A model generated the notes under the pieces. It did no database searches. It had not been told where the DNA came from and saw only the letters and a list, made by a program, of their open reading frames with translations. A stretch of DNA of 64,000 bases from Lachnospiraceae bacterium M18-1 (GTDB lineage: Bacteria; Bacillota; Clostridia; Lachnospirales; Lachnospiraceae): NCBI GenBank assembly GCA_000403295.2, contig KE159609.1, positions 836,725-900,724 on the forward strand, given 5' to 3'. Position 1 is the stretch's first letter; each line of letters opens with the position of its first letter. This document shows, piece after piece, positions 1 through 8,678 of this stretch. A program made the translations under genes and the position numbers.

Positions 1-254
1 CACTTTATGAGACCTCTCAGATCCCGGTACGAACAGACATTGAAATAGATTCATCCGGAATCAGTCCCATTCTTGCAGAAATTTTGGAATACAAAAATGC
101 AGACAATGTTGTATTTGGCAGCGATATCTGGTCATATGATACCAATGCAAGCGCGGAAAATTTCCTTGGGGATGCGATGACAGGGGCTTTGAATGGCATG
201 ACAGCAGAAGAAGCAGCAAAACAGATGCAGGATAGTCTGGATGCGGCAAGATAG
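1..254 (+). CDS. C-terminal end of an extracellular sugar-binding protein of an ABC importer (partial)
   Basis: Only the last 83 residues are in the window; the reading frame runs from base 3 to a TAG at 252-254. The fragment ends in an Ala/Glu/Gln-rich helix (motif TAEEAAKQMQDSL), the usual C-terminus of family 1 carbohydrate-binding lipoproteins. It is followed 38 bases later by two MalF/MalG-type permeases, which is the standard order for such importers, so I infer that it delivers sugar to them. Substrate is not visible; the downstream fucosidase suggests a fucosylated glycan product. No membrane segment or lipobox can be judged because the N-terminus is outside the window. Confidence 0.8.
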   Translation, partial: LYETSQIPVRTDIEIDSSGISPILAEILEYKNADNVVFGSDIWSYDTNASAENFLGDAMTGALNGMTAEEAAKQMQDSLDAAR

Positions 255-292
255 CGGTACGAGGCAGGCGGCTGTCGGAAAGGAGTGGCAAA

Positions 293-1177
293 TTGGAAAA
301 GATACGCAGGGATCGTAAGGCGATTTTAGTGTTTTTGCTTCCGGGATTGCTGATATATACGGTATTGCTGATATTACCGATCGGAGGTTCTTTGATACTG
401 GGGTTTTTCAAATGGAATGGTATCAGGGGAGCGGAGATGACTTTTGTAGGGATTGAGAATTTTGTTGCTGTCTTTCAGGATCCATCCTTTTGGCATTCCA
501 TGAAAAATATTCTCTGGTTTTTAGTTCTTACATTGTTTACACAGCTTCCGATCGGACTGCTTTTGGCAGTTCTACTAAGCGGGCAGTTTAAAGGATATAA
601 ATTTTTTAAAGCGGCTTATTTTATCCCTCAGGTTGTGTCTACCACTGTAGTGGGGTTGATATGGTACTTTATTCTGATGCCGGCGGGGGTATTGAATGAA
701 ATATTAGAGTTTCTGGGGCTGGAAATGCTGATTCATAATTGGCTTGTGGAACCGTCAACGGCAATGACTTCCATTATACTCATCAATACATGGTGTGGTA
801 TCGGATTTCACATGGCGACCAGCTATGCTGCAATTCAGGCATTGCCATCTGATGTCATAGAAGCTGCGGTTTTGGATGGATGCACAGGATTGAGAAAGAT
901 TCGATATATTATAGTCCCGATGATCTGGCAATCAATTGTATCAAGTATTGTCATTATTGTAACTGCAGTACTGAAAACATTTGACTTAGTGTATGTAATG
1001 ACAAGCGGAGGGCCGAATGGATTAACGGATGTGCCAAGCACACTTTTATACAAACAGGCATTCAAATACAGTAATTTTGGCAGGGCATCCACTATTGGAG
1101 TGATTTTATTTGCGCTGAGTGTTTTATGTACGATATTCAGCCTGCGGATCACAAAGAGAGAAGTGATAGAGTATTAG
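293..1177 (+). CDS. ABC sugar importer permease, MalF/UgpA type
   Basis: This 294-residue integral membrane protein would form half of the sugar channel. It has a charged N-terminus, a first membrane helix (about residues 11-35), further hydrophobic segments, and the EAA-type cytoplasmic loop (VIEAAVLDGCTG, about residue 189) that docks the ATPase. The start is a TTG preceded by AAAGGAG at good distance. It lies between the binding protein and the second permease. No ATPase gene follows, as is common for Firmicute sugar importers that share an MsmX-type ATPase (family knowledge). Regulation is not visible. Confidence 0.9.
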   Translation: MEKIRRDRKAILVFLLPGLLIYTVLLILPIGGSLILGFFKWNGIRGAEMTFVGIENFVAVFQDPSFWHSMKNILWFLVLTLFTQLPIGLLLAVLLSGQFKGYKFFKAAYFIPQVVSTTVVGLIWYFILMPAGVLNEILEFLGLEMLIHNWLVEPSTAMTSIILINTWCGIGFHMATSYAAIQALPSDVIEAAVLDGCTGLRKIRYIIVPMIWQSIVSSIVIIVTAVLKTFDLVYVMTSGGPNGLTDVPSTLLYKQAFKYSNFGRASTIGVILFALSVLCTIFSLRITKREVIEY

Positions 1178-1266
1178 CGTATCGTGCGGGGGTGTTGGAA
1201 AATGTCCTATCATATGCAAATGTCATTTTCCTCATTCCCACATGTAATCGGGGAAGGAGAAAAAAC

Positions 1267-2085
1267 GTGGTAAAAAAGATGAAAAAAATCGTATTGTATT
1301 TATTTTGTATATTGATGACCGTATTTTTTATTTACCCTCTTTATTTTATTGTAATATCTTCTGCAAAATCTAATACAATGATTTTTGAAAATCCATTTCT
1401 GCCGTCATTAGATTTCCATTTGGAAAATTTCTCAAAGGCCTGGGCAGCCGGAATAGGACGTCAATTTTTGAACAGCCTGATATTGGCATTAGGCGCGGTT
1501 GTGGTGACGGCCGTCTTTTCCTGCATGATAGCATTTGCCCTGACACGGCTTCGATTCAAGCTGCAGGGTGCAGTCCGGGTATATTTTGTTATGGGAATGA
1601 TGGTTCCGATCCAGAGCATTATTGTACCAATTGCATTTATGACAAATACATTTGAACTTAGGGATAATTATATTCTATTGATCTTTTTGTATTCCGTGTT
1701 TTGGATGCCGCTGTCTATTTTTATTATTACGGGATTCTTGTACAGCATTCCTGTATCCCTTGAGGAAGCAGCTGTGATAGATGGATGCAGTATTTATAAA
1801 GTATTTTTTAAGATTATTTTACCGCTAATCAAACCTGCAGTTGCCACAGCTTCTATTTTCGTATTTATGTATACATGGAATGAGCTGCTGACAGCAATGA
1901 TCATGATTGGTAAGTCAGAACTGCGTACAATATCGGTAGGGCTTCTTAATTTTGTGGGAGCGCATAACAGTGATTATGGAGCATTAATGGCAGCAATATT
2001 AATCGCAATCCTGCCGCCGTTCTTTATGTATCTTTTTATGCAGGAAAATGTCGTAAAAGGACTTACCTCAGGAGCAAATAAATAA
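1267..2085 (+). CDS. ABC sugar importer permease, MalG/UgpE type
   Basis: The second channel subunit is 272 residues with about six membrane helices and the EAA loop (LEEAAVIDGCS, about residue 168). I chose the GTG at 1267 because GGGGAAGGAGA lies just upstream and because the protein then begins VVKKMKKIVLYL, the normal charged start ahead of helix 1. The frame is open further upstream, overlapping the first permease, but that extension has no ribosome site and no hydrophobic character. It is followed 14 bases later by the fucosidase, so importer and glycosidase are likely co-transcribed. Confidence 0.9.
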   Translation: MVKKMKKIVLYLFCILMTVFFIYPLYFIVISSAKSNTMIFENPFLPSLDFHLENFSKAWAAGIGRQFLNSLILALGAVVVTAVFSCMIAFALTRLRFKLQGAVRVYFVMGMMVPIQSIIVPIAFMTNTFELRDNYILLIFLYSVFWMPLSIFIITGFLYSIPVSLEEAAVIDGCSIYKVFFKIILPLIKPAVATASIFVFMYTWNELLTAMIMIGKSELRTISVGLLNFVGAHNSDYGALMAAILIAILPPFFMYLFMQENVVKGLTSGANK

Positions 2086-2099
2086 GGAGAAGATGAGAT

Positions 2100-3593
2100 A
2101 TGAAAACAAAGGAATGGTCAGAATTATTAAATTTTACAACACCGGAATGGTTGAGAAAAAAGAAATTTGGAATCTACACACATTGGGGAATCTGGTCAGT
2201 ACCAGCATTTGGACCAAATGTGACATGGTATCCATATAAAATGTATCAAGAGGGAACGCCGCAATATGCCTTTCACTGCAAAAAATATGGTCATCCAGGA
2301 AAGTTTGGATATAAGGATTTGATTCCGCTTTTCAATGCAGAGAAATTCGATGCAGATGAGTGGGCAGAATTATTTAAAGAAGCGGGAGCGGGATTTGCAG
2401 GGCCGATAGCAGAGCACCATGATGGATTTAGTATGTGGAACAGCAGCGTGAACAAATGGAACGCTGCAAAGATGGGTCCCAAAAGAGATATCGTAGGTGA
2501 ACTGGAAAAAGCGATTCATAAGCAAGGAATGGAATTTTTAACTGCTTTTCATCATGCTGAAAACTGGAAATTTTTTCCTCACTGGGTAAAAGAATATGAT
2601 ACATCAGATCCTGAATATGCCGGGTTATATGGAGAAGCCCACAACCAGGAATGGGGCTCTGAGAAACGATACATGCCTCAGCCAATTACCAGAGGATGCG
2701 GAATTCCGCAGATAGATGGTTTTATTGATCAGCAATGGTTTCGCCAGGATCTGCCAAGCAAGCAGTTCTGCGATTTATGGTTTGAAAAGCTCAGGGAAGT
2801 AATAGATGGTTACCACCCAGATTATATTTATTTTGACTTTGGAGTAGATTATATTCAGGATGCATATAAAAGAAAATTTCTTACTTATTATCAGGAGACA
2901 GCCAGAAAGAACAGACAGGATATTGTTGTCAGCTATAAGGGACATAATTTCCCATTAGGTGCAGGCCTTGTGCTGCTCGAGCAAGGAAGATATTCAGACC
3001 TTATGTATCATGACTGGATATCGGAGACAACGGTGGATGATGGAGAAGCATGGGGGTATATGGAAGACTGTAAGTATAAATCAGTAAAAACCCTTATACA
3101 TTTTCTGATTGATACTGTAAGTAAAAACGGATGTATGATTTTAAATGTTGGACCAAAGCCGGACGGGACAATAGCTGAGGAAGCGAAAGAGATACTGAAA
3201 GATATGGGAAAATGGCTTGAAAAGTATGGGGAAGCGATTTATGATACGGTTCCCTGGGTGGAGGCGGAAGAAGGCCCTACAAAGCTTGTGGCTGACGGAT
3301 CATTCTGCGAGATGGACAAAGTGGAGTATACCGCAAGGGATATCCGATACACTATGAAAGATAAAAATATATATGCAATCTGCTTGGGAGCGCCTGGAAA
3401 GGAAGTACGCCTGAAAACCCTTTTGTATCATTTATACCCGGGAGAAATTAAAAGCATATTTATGTTGGGCGATGAAAAGGAGTTGGATTGGCGTCAGGAA
3501 GGATATGAGCTTGCTATATCCACAGAGAATCGAAAAACAGATGAAAATGCCACTGTAATAAAAATAGTAAGAAACATGGTATATGGAGAGTAG
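2100..3593 (+). CDS. alpha-L-fucosidase, glycoside hydrolase family 29
   Basis: This 497-residue protein should remove terminal L-fucose from glycans by a retaining mechanism. The GH29 signatures seen are THWGIWSVPAF near residue 27, EHHDGFSMW at 105-113, HHAENW at 151-156, and YFDFG at 244-248, where Asp246 fits the catalytic nucleophile. There is no signal peptide, so it acts on imported oligosaccharide in the cytoplasm, consistent with the importer upstream. AGGAGAAG precedes the ATG. The C-terminal 100 residues fit the beta-sandwich domain usual for GH29. The acid/base residue cannot be assigned by eye. Confidence 0.9.
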   Translation: MKTKEWSELLNFTTPEWLRKKKFGIYTHWGIWSVPAFGPNVTWYPYKMYQEGTPQYAFHCKKYGHPGKFGYKDLIPLFNAEKFDADEWAELFKEAGAGFAGPIAEHHDGFSMWNSSVNKWNAAKMGPKRDIVGELEKAIHKQGMEFLTAFHHAENWKFFPHWVKEYDTSDPEYAGLYGEAHNQEWGSEKRYMPQPITRGCGIPQIDGFIDQQWFRQDLPSKQFCDLWFEKLREVIDGYHPDYIYFDFGVDYIQDAYKRKFLTYYQETARKNRQDIVVSYKGHNFPLGAGLVLLEQGRYSDLMYHDWISETTVDDGEAWGYMEDCKYKSVKTLIHFLIDTVSKNGCMILNVGPKPDGTIAEEAKEILKDMGKWLEKYGEAIYDTVPWVEAEEGPTKLVADGSFCEMDKVEYTARDIRYTMKDKNIYAICLGAPGKEVRLKTLLYHLYPGEIKSIFMLGDEKELDWRQEGYELAISTENRKTDENATVIKIVRNMVYGE

Positions 3594-3602
3594 AGGTGGA
3601 CT

Positions 3603-4289
3603 ATGAAAAGGTCGGAAGTAAATCAGGCAATCAGGTTTTCAATGGAAATACTTGATAAGATACAGTTTTATTTGCCGGATTTTGCGTATTGGAGAATAGA
3701 TGAATGGAAAAAAAGAAAAGGAGAATGGGAAAATGTAAAGGATGTGATGCAGGGGTGGGATGTGACAGATTTTGGTTCTGGAGATTTTGCACATATTGGC
3801 GCTACTCTTTTTACTATTCGCAATGGAAATCTGACGCGTCCGGAGATTGGAGTGCCTTATTGTGAAAAAGTGATTATTTTTAATGACAATGAAAAGCAGG
3901 TGATTCCACTCCATTTTCACAAGAATAAAACAGAAGACATCATAAATAGAGGAAATGGTATTCTGGAGATTGAACTGTTTCATTCGGATGAGGATGGAAA
4001 TCCTGATCTGCACAGAGAAGTAGAGTTTTTTATGGATGGAATCAGACATCGGGTCAGGGCAGGAGAAATCATATCTATTCATCCGGGAAACAGTATTACA
4101 CTTAAGCCCGGAATCTACCATAGATTTGGGGCGAAAAAAGGTGCGGGGGCATTAGTGGCAGGAGAGGTGTCAAAGGTGAATGATGACAACCTGGATAACG
4201 TATTTGCGGAGAAGCAGAACAGATTTACACAGATCCTTGAGGATGAAAAAGCAGAATGGCCATTGGTGAACGAGTATAATAATCTCTAG
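3603..4289 (+). CDS. D-lyxose/D-mannose isomerase-like cupin enzyme
   Basis: The 228-residue product resembles the D-lyxose ketol-isomerase family (cupin fold, metal dependent), which interconverts aldoses and ketoses such as lyxose/xylulose or mannose/fructose. The metal-binding cupin motif is visible as HFHKNKTED (His104, His106, Glu111), with a second half carrying GIYHRFG (His173). It starts 9 bases after the fucosidase and is last in the importer operon, so the real substrate may be a sugar released by that pathway. Fucose itself needs a different isomerase family, so the exact reaction is an open inference. Confidence 0.75.
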   Translation: MKRSEVNQAIRFSMEILDKIQFYLPDFAYWRIDEWKKRKGEWENVKDVMQGWDVTDFGSGDFAHIGATLFTIRNGNLTRPEIGVPYCEKVIIFNDNEKQVIPLHFHKNKTEDIINRGNGILEIELFHSDEDGNPDLHREVEFFMDGIRHRVRAGEIISIHPGNSITLKPGIYHRFGAKKGAGALVAGEVSKVNDDNLDNVFAEKQNRFTQILEDEKAEWPLVNEYNNL

Positions 4290-4373
4290 AGACTACATTG
4301 AAAAAAGAATTTTTGTAGAACAAAAAGAAATGCAGGAAAGAAATTTGACATTTTTAGTTGCTTAGATGAATTG

Positions 4374-4412
4374 GGAGATGTGCGGTATTACAATGCCGCA
4401 ATCTCCTTTTTT
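4374..4412 (+). terminator. Rho-independent terminator after the sugar operon
   Basis: GGAGATGTGCGGTAT pairs with ATGCCGCAATCTCC with one bulge, and six T follow. It lies 85 bases after the isomerase stop. The rest of the 330-base gap (4290-4619) holds the purine promoter and nothing else that I can see. Confidence 0.85.
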
Positions 4413-4525
4413 GAATAATTTGTGTTTTGTCTGGATATTCTTACTTCTTACCAGAAAGATTTTTTGTCAGCATTTGGGAGCATAGATTGCAGCATGTTGA
4501 AAATCCTAAAAAAGATATTTTTATA

Positions 4526-4554
4526 TTGAACTTACCGGATATCACAGGTATAAT
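4526..4554 (+). promoter_or_regulatory. Sigma-A-type promoter for the purine genes
   Basis: TTGAAC at 4526-4531 and TATAAT at 4549-4554 are separated by exactly 17 bases. Transcription would begin near 4561, about 60 bases before the PurO-like gene. No guanine/purine riboswitch core was recognised in the short leader. Confidence 0.75.
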
Positions 4555-4619
4555 GGACGTATTCGGTAATTGTTCACAACAGATATCAGATTCGTAAGAT
4601 CGGAAGGAGAGGCACAATT

Positions 4620-5336
4620 ATGAACATGTTATCCATTGAGCAGGAATTAAAGAACAATTCTTATCCGGGAAGAGGGATCATCCTTGGGAAGAGCGCGGGA
4701 GGCGCGAAGGCTGTTGCTGCATATTTTATCATGGGGCGCAGTGTGAACAGCAGGAACCGTATCTTCGCGGAAGATGGGGAAGGCATCCGGACTCAGGCAT
4801 TTGATCCCGCCAAGCTGACGGATCCGAGCCTGGTGATCTACGCTCCGGTGCGTGTACTCGGCAACAAGACCATCGTGACCAATGGAGACCAGACGGATAC
4901 CATCTACGAGGGGATGGATCGTCAGATGACATTCGAGCAGTCGCTGCGTTCCAGAGAATTTGAACCGGACGCTCCCAACTATACGCCACGTATCTCCGGA
5001 ATCATGCATGTGGAAAATGGAAACTACAATTATGCCATGTCTATCTTAAAGAGCAATAACGGCAATCCGGAAAGCTGCAATCGGTATACATTTGCCTATG
5101 AGAATCCGGCGGCGGGGGAAGGACATTTTATACATACCTATATGCATGACGGCGATCCGCTCCCCAGCTTTGAAGGGGAACCGAAGCTGATCTCCATACC
5201 GGACGATATAGATGCCTTTACAGAACTTCTGTGGGACAGCCTGAATGAGGAGAATAAAGTCTCTCTGTTTGTGCGTTACATTGATATTAAGAGCGGAAAG
5301 TACGAAACCAGGATCGTAAATAAAAATCAGAAATGA
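4620..5336 (+). CDS. purO: IMP cyclohydrolase, PurO-like
   Basis: The 238-residue protein matches the archaeal-type IMP cyclohydrolase family (PurO), which closes FAICAR to IMP in the last step of purine synthesis. Recognisable segments are YPGRGIILGKS near residue 15, NSRNRIF near 43, YEGMDRQMTFEQ near 96 and PNYTPRISG near 119. It has a good site (GGAAGGAGAGG) before the ATG. The next gene encodes the preceding step as a separate protein, so together they replace the usual bifunctional PurH. Base composition matches the neighbourhood, so no recent transfer is implied. Confidence 0.88.
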   Translation: MNMLSIEQELKNNSYPGRGIILGKSAGGAKAVAAYFIMGRSVNSRNRIFAEDGEGIRTQAFDPAKLTDPSLVIYAPVRVLGNKTIVTNGDQTDTIYEGMDRQMTFEQSLRSREFEPDAPNYTPRISGIMHVENGNYNYAMSILKSNNGNPESCNRYTFAYENPAAGEGHFIHTYMHDGDPLPSFEGEPKLISIPDDIDAFTELLWDSLNEENKVSLFVRYIDIKSGKYETRIVNKNQK

Positions 5337-5346
5337 TATAGAGTGC

Positions 5347-5422
5347 GAATCGCGGTTCAGGGACATGAAAGAGCTGTGAGTTTGGGAACCGTGGTTCAGG
5401 GACATGGAAGAGCTGCGAGCAG
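5347..5422 (+). repeat. Two imperfect tandem 39-base repeats between purO and the AICAR transformylase gene
   Basis: Units begin at 5347 and 5386 and share the core GGTTCAGGGACATGRAAGAG with a few substitutions. They lie in the 131-base spacer, upstream of the AAAGGAG ribosome site at 5452. Function unknown; slippage-generated repeats or a protein-binding pair are both possible. Confidence 0.6.
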
Positions 5423-5467
5423 AAATTCAGAAACACGAGTAAGAAAACGTAAAAGGAGTCGTGACAG

Positions 5468-6646
5468 ATGAAAGAATTAGAATTGAAATATGGTTGCAAC
5501 CCGAATCAGAAGCCGTCCAGGATCTATATGCAGGACGGAAGCGACCTTCCCATTGAAGTATTATGCGGGCGTCCGGGATATATCAACTTTCTGGACGCGT
5601 TCAACGGCTGGCTGCTGGTAAGCGAGATGAAGAAGGCTACCGGGCTTCCGGCCGCAACCTCCTTCAAGCATGTGTCTCCGGCAGGCGCCGCAGTCGGGCT
5701 TCCGCTGTCGGAAACATTGGCGAAGATCTACTGGGTGGATGATCTGGGAGAACTCTCTCCACTTGCTTGCGCCTATGCGAGAGCCAGAGGAGCCGATCGG
5801 ATGTCCTCCTTCGGCGACTTTATCGCTCTGTCTGATGTATGCGATGTGGATACGGCAAAGCTGATCAAGCGTGAGGTATCGGACGGCGTGATCGCGCCGG
5901 GGTATGAGCCGGAGGCTCTGGAGCTGCTAAAGCAGAAGAAAAAAGGCAATTACAATGTGATCCAGATCGATCCAGCGTATGAGCCGGCGCCGCTGGAGCA
6001 CAAGGAAGTATTCGGGATCACATTTGAACAGGGAAGAAACGAATTAAAGATTGACGACGAGTTCTTTGCAAAGGTAGTAACCGAGAATAAAGACATTCCG
6101 GAAAATGCAAAGCGGGATCTGGCAATCTCCATGATCACGCTGAAATATACACAGTCCAATTCTGTATGCTATGTGAAGGACGGACAGGCCATCGGGATTG
6201 GCGCTGGACAGCAGTCCAGGATCCACTGTACCCGTCTGGCAGGACAGAAGGCGGATAACTGGTGGTTAAGGCAGGCGCCGCAGGTTCTTGGGCTGCAGTT
6301 TAAGGACGGCATCGGCCGGGCGGACCGGGACAATGCCATTGACCTTTATATCGGAGAGGAATATATGGATGTTCTTGCGGACGGCGTATGGGAGAATACC
6401 TTCAAAGTCAAGCCGGACGTATTTACGAGAGAAGAAAAGCGGGCATGGCTGGACAGGATGACCGATGTATCTCTGGGATCCGACGCATTCTTCCCGTTCG
6501 GGGATAATATTGAGCGTGCCCACAAGAGCGGAGTAAAATATGTGGCACAGCCGGGCGGCTCCGTGCGGGACGACCATGTGATCGAGGCTTGCAATAAGCA
6601 CGGCATGGCGATGGCATTTACAGGACTTCGCCTGTTCCATCATTAA
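5468..6646 (+). CDS. AICAR transformylase, stand-alone (PurH C-terminal homologue)
   Basis: This 392-residue enzyme should transfer a formyl group from 10-formyl-THF to AICAR, giving FAICAR for the PurO-like enzyme upstream. Characteristic segments are LKYGCNPNQKPS at the N-terminus, TSFKHVSPAGAAVG near residue 65 (the KH pair is catalytic in the family), YTQSNSVCYV near 228 and GQQSRIHCTRLAG near 246. The IMP cyclohydrolase half of ordinary PurH (about 200 residues) is absent. It is probably co-transcribed with purO. Confidence 0.9.
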   Translation: MKELELKYGCNPNQKPSRIYMQDGSDLPIEVLCGRPGYINFLDAFNGWLLVSEMKKATGLPAATSFKHVSPAGAAVGLPLSETLAKIYWVDDLGELSPLACAYARARGADRMSSFGDFIALSDVCDVDTAKLIKREVSDGVIAPGYEPEALELLKQKKKGNYNVIQIDPAYEPAPLEHKEVFGITFEQGRNELKIDDEFFAKVVTENKDIPENAKRDLAISMITLKYTQSNSVCYVKDGQAIGIGAGQQSRIHCTRLAGQKADNWWLRQAPQVLGLQFKDGIGRADRDNAIDLYIGEEYMDVLADGVWENTFKVKPDVFTREEKRAWLDRMTDVSLGSDAFFPFGDNIERAHKSGVKYVAQPGGSVRDDHVIEACNKHGMAMAFTGLRLFHH

Positions 6647-6657
6647 AAAAACTCCTG

Positions 6658-6701
6658 CCTGTACGGCAGCAGGCTGTATTTCGGATTTGCAGCCGTACAG
6701 G
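6658..6701 (+). repeat. CTGTACGG-family palindromic repeat, copy 1
   Basis: CCTGTACGGC pairs with GCCGTACAGG around a loop containing TTCGGATTTGCAG. The inverse arm shares CTGTACGG-TGC-AATCCGAA with the long palindrome before hemB (26469-26548) and with a half site at 22811. No T-run follows, so it is unlikely to be a simple terminator. Confidence 0.65.
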
Positions 6702-6724
6702 CGGAAAGTGCATCGGAGGACGGC

Positions 6725-7165
6725 ATGATATTGGAATCAAAAAGCCCGGAGGATACCTTTCAGATCGGGATGCGCCTCGGGAAGCTGGCGGAAGCCGGGG
6801 AGGTATACACTCTGACCGGAGATCTGGGAGTCGGGAAAACCGTATTTACACAGGGATTTGCAAAAGGGCTGGGGATTGAAGAATCCGTAAACAGCCCCAC
6901 TTTTACGATTCTGCAGATTTACGAGGACGGCAGGCTGCCGCTGTACCATTTTGACGTTTACCGCATCGGAAGCGTGGAAGAGATGGAAGAGACCGGATTC
7001 GAAGAATACATCATGGGGGACGGTGTGTCCCTGATCGAATGGGCGGACCTGATCGAAGAGATCTTGCCCCGGAAGCGTACCCGGGTTCTGATCGAAAAGG
7101 ATCTGGAACAGGGATTTGACTATCGGCGGATCACGGTGGAGCTGACAGGAGAGCAGACGGATTGA
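6725..7165 (+). CDS. tsaE: tRNA threonylcarbamoyladenosine ATPase TsaE
   Basis: The 146-residue P-loop ATPase supports the TsaB-TsaD complex in making t6A37 on ANN-decoding tRNAs. The Walker A motif GDLGVGKT is at residues 32-39, followed by the family segments FTQGFAKGLGI and SPTFTI. CGGAGGACGGC precedes the ATG. Length is normal. The next gene is tsaB fused to rimI, and tsaD lies 2.8 kb downstream, so three of the four core t6A genes are local (tsaC is not in the window). Confidence 0.93.
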   Translation: MILESKSPEDTFQIGMRLGKLAEAGEVYTLTGDLGVGKTVFTQGFAKGLGIEESVNSPTFTILQIYEDGRLPLYHFDVYRIGSVEEMEETGFEEYIMGDGVSLIEWADLIEEILPRKRTRVLIEKDLEQGFDYRRITVELTGEQTD

Positions 7166-7279
7166 GCATGTCATATGCCGGGACAGTGATGCGGCGGAGG
7201 ATATACGGAACGCCGGATCGATCTGCCGCCCGGTATCATTTGAAAGTGAGATAAGACAGGAATAGAAAGGATGCGGGAC

Positions 7280-8458
7280 ATGAAGGTGCTGGCGATAGAG
7301 AGCTCCGGGCTGACGGCCTCGGTTGCCGTTGTGGAGGAGACCCGTACCGTAGCAGAATATACGGTGGATTATAAAAAAACACACTCCCAGACATTACTGC
7401 CTATGATCGACGAGGTGGTGCGGATGACAGACCTGGATCTGTCGGAGATCAATGCCATTGCTGTGTCAGGGGGGCCTGGGTCCTTTACCGGACTTCGGAT
7501 TGGCTCTGCCACGGCAAAGGGGCTGGGGCTGGCATTGGACAAGCCCTTGATCCATGTGCCTACGGTGGACGGTCTGGCCTATCAAGTGTACGGCTGCAGA
7601 GATATCATCTGTCCCATCATGGACGCGCGGAGGAACCAGGTCTATACGGGAATCTATACATTTTCCGCAAGCGCGGGGAAAAAGGAAGGAACCCGTGAGG
7701 TGGATCCGGTTTTCCAGGTGCTGCGGATGCAGATGGCCATAGCCGTGGAGGATCTGATCCGGCGGCTCAACAACTACAACAGGCCGGTCGTATTTTTGGG
7801 AGACGGTGTGCCGGTCTATCGGGAAATGCTGTCTGCCGGGCTGAAGGTTCCCTATTCGTTTGCGCCGTCCTATATGAACCGGCAGCGTGCCGCCGTGGTC
7901 GGAGCGCTGGGGATCCGGTATTATCAGGCGGGAAAATACGAAACCGCTATGGAGCATCAGCCGGAATATCTGCGGCAGTCTCAGGCAGAGCGGGAGCGTG
8001 CCCAGCGGGAAAAGACGGCAAAGCTTGTCATACGGGAACTGAAAGCCGAGGACGCCGCAGCTGCGGCGGAGATCGAGTATCAGAGCTTTCCGGATCCATG
8101 GAGCCAGAACGGGATATTGGATACTGTTTCGAATCCAAGTACCGTCTGCCTGCTGGCGGAAAAAGCGGGAAAAGCCGTGGGATATCTGTTTGCGTATAAG
8201 GCAGGGGATGAAGCGGAGATTGCGCGGATTGCCGTAGCCGGCGAACAGAAGAGGCAGGGTGTGGGAAAAAGCCTTATGAGAACGCTGGAAGAGATCGGTA
8301 AAAAGAAGCAGATCCGCAGGCTGCTGCTGGACGTGCGGGAAAGCAACCGGGAGGCAAGGGCTTTCTATGAAAAAATGGCCTTTCAGGAGGACGGGGTCCG
8401 CAGGGGCTTCTACCAGGATCCGCCGGAGGACGCGGTCCTGATGAGCAGGGAGCTGTAA
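7280..8458 (+). CDS. Fusion of TsaB (t6A synthesis) with RimI-like N-acetyltransferase
   Basis: The first 230 residues are TsaB (LAIESSG near the N-terminus, GGPGSFTGLRIG near residue 62), the inactive partner that assembles with TsaD and TsaE. Residues about 240-392 are a GNAT acetyltransferase with the acetyl-CoA loop EQKRQGVGKSLM and the terminal NREARAFYEKMAF segment typical of RimI, which acetylates ribosomal protein S18. I chose the second ATG (7280): AGAAAGG then sits 9 bases upstream, while the ATG at 7271 directly abuts it. tsaB and rimI are often neighbours, so a fusion is credible, with no frameshift visible. Confidence 0.9.
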   Translation: MKVLAIESSGLTASVAVVEETRTVAEYTVDYKKTHSQTLLPMIDEVVRMTDLDLSEINAIAVSGGPGSFTGLRIGSATAKGLGLALDKPLIHVPTVDGLAYQVYGCRDIICPIMDARRNQVYTGIYTFSASAGKKEGTREVDPVFQVLRMQMAIAVEDLIRRLNNYNRPVVFLGDGVPVYREMLSAGLKVPYSFAPSYMNRQRAAVVGALGIRYYQAGKYETAMEHQPEYLRQSQAERERAQREKTAKLVIRELKAEDAAAAAEIEYQSFPDPWSQNGILDTVSNPSTVCLLAEKAGKAVGYLFAYKAGDEAEIARIAVAGEQKRQGVGKSLMRTLEEIGKKKQIRRLLLDVRESNREARAFYEKMAFQEDGVRRGFYQDPPEDAVLMSREL

Positions 8459-8588
8459 CGGTACTGCAGGGCGGTGTTCCATGATGCAGAGGATATGGTG
8501 TATTGTATTCGGGACAGCAGAGGAACAGGTCCGCAGGTCCGGATATGGGAAGGCTTTATATTGGATTTTTGCATCCAGTCATGGGAGC

Positions 8589-8626
8589 GTTTCCCAGTGG
8601 GAAACAGAAGAAAAAAACGTTATAAT
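8589..8626 (+). promoter_or_regulatory. Perfect 17-base palindrome just upstream of a TATAAT box
   Basis: GTTTCCCAGTGGGAAAC occupies 8589-8605 and TATAAT lies at 8621-8626, with the palindrome covering the -35 region. No good -35 hexamer is seen. This layout suits a repressor or activator site for the zinc-ribbon gene at 8679. The 220 bases 8459-8678 hold no convincing gene. Confidence 0.45.
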
Positions 8627-8678
8627 TTAGGCGTAGCAGAACTTACACAGTATTTGAATATACGGAGGAGGAAGTTGT

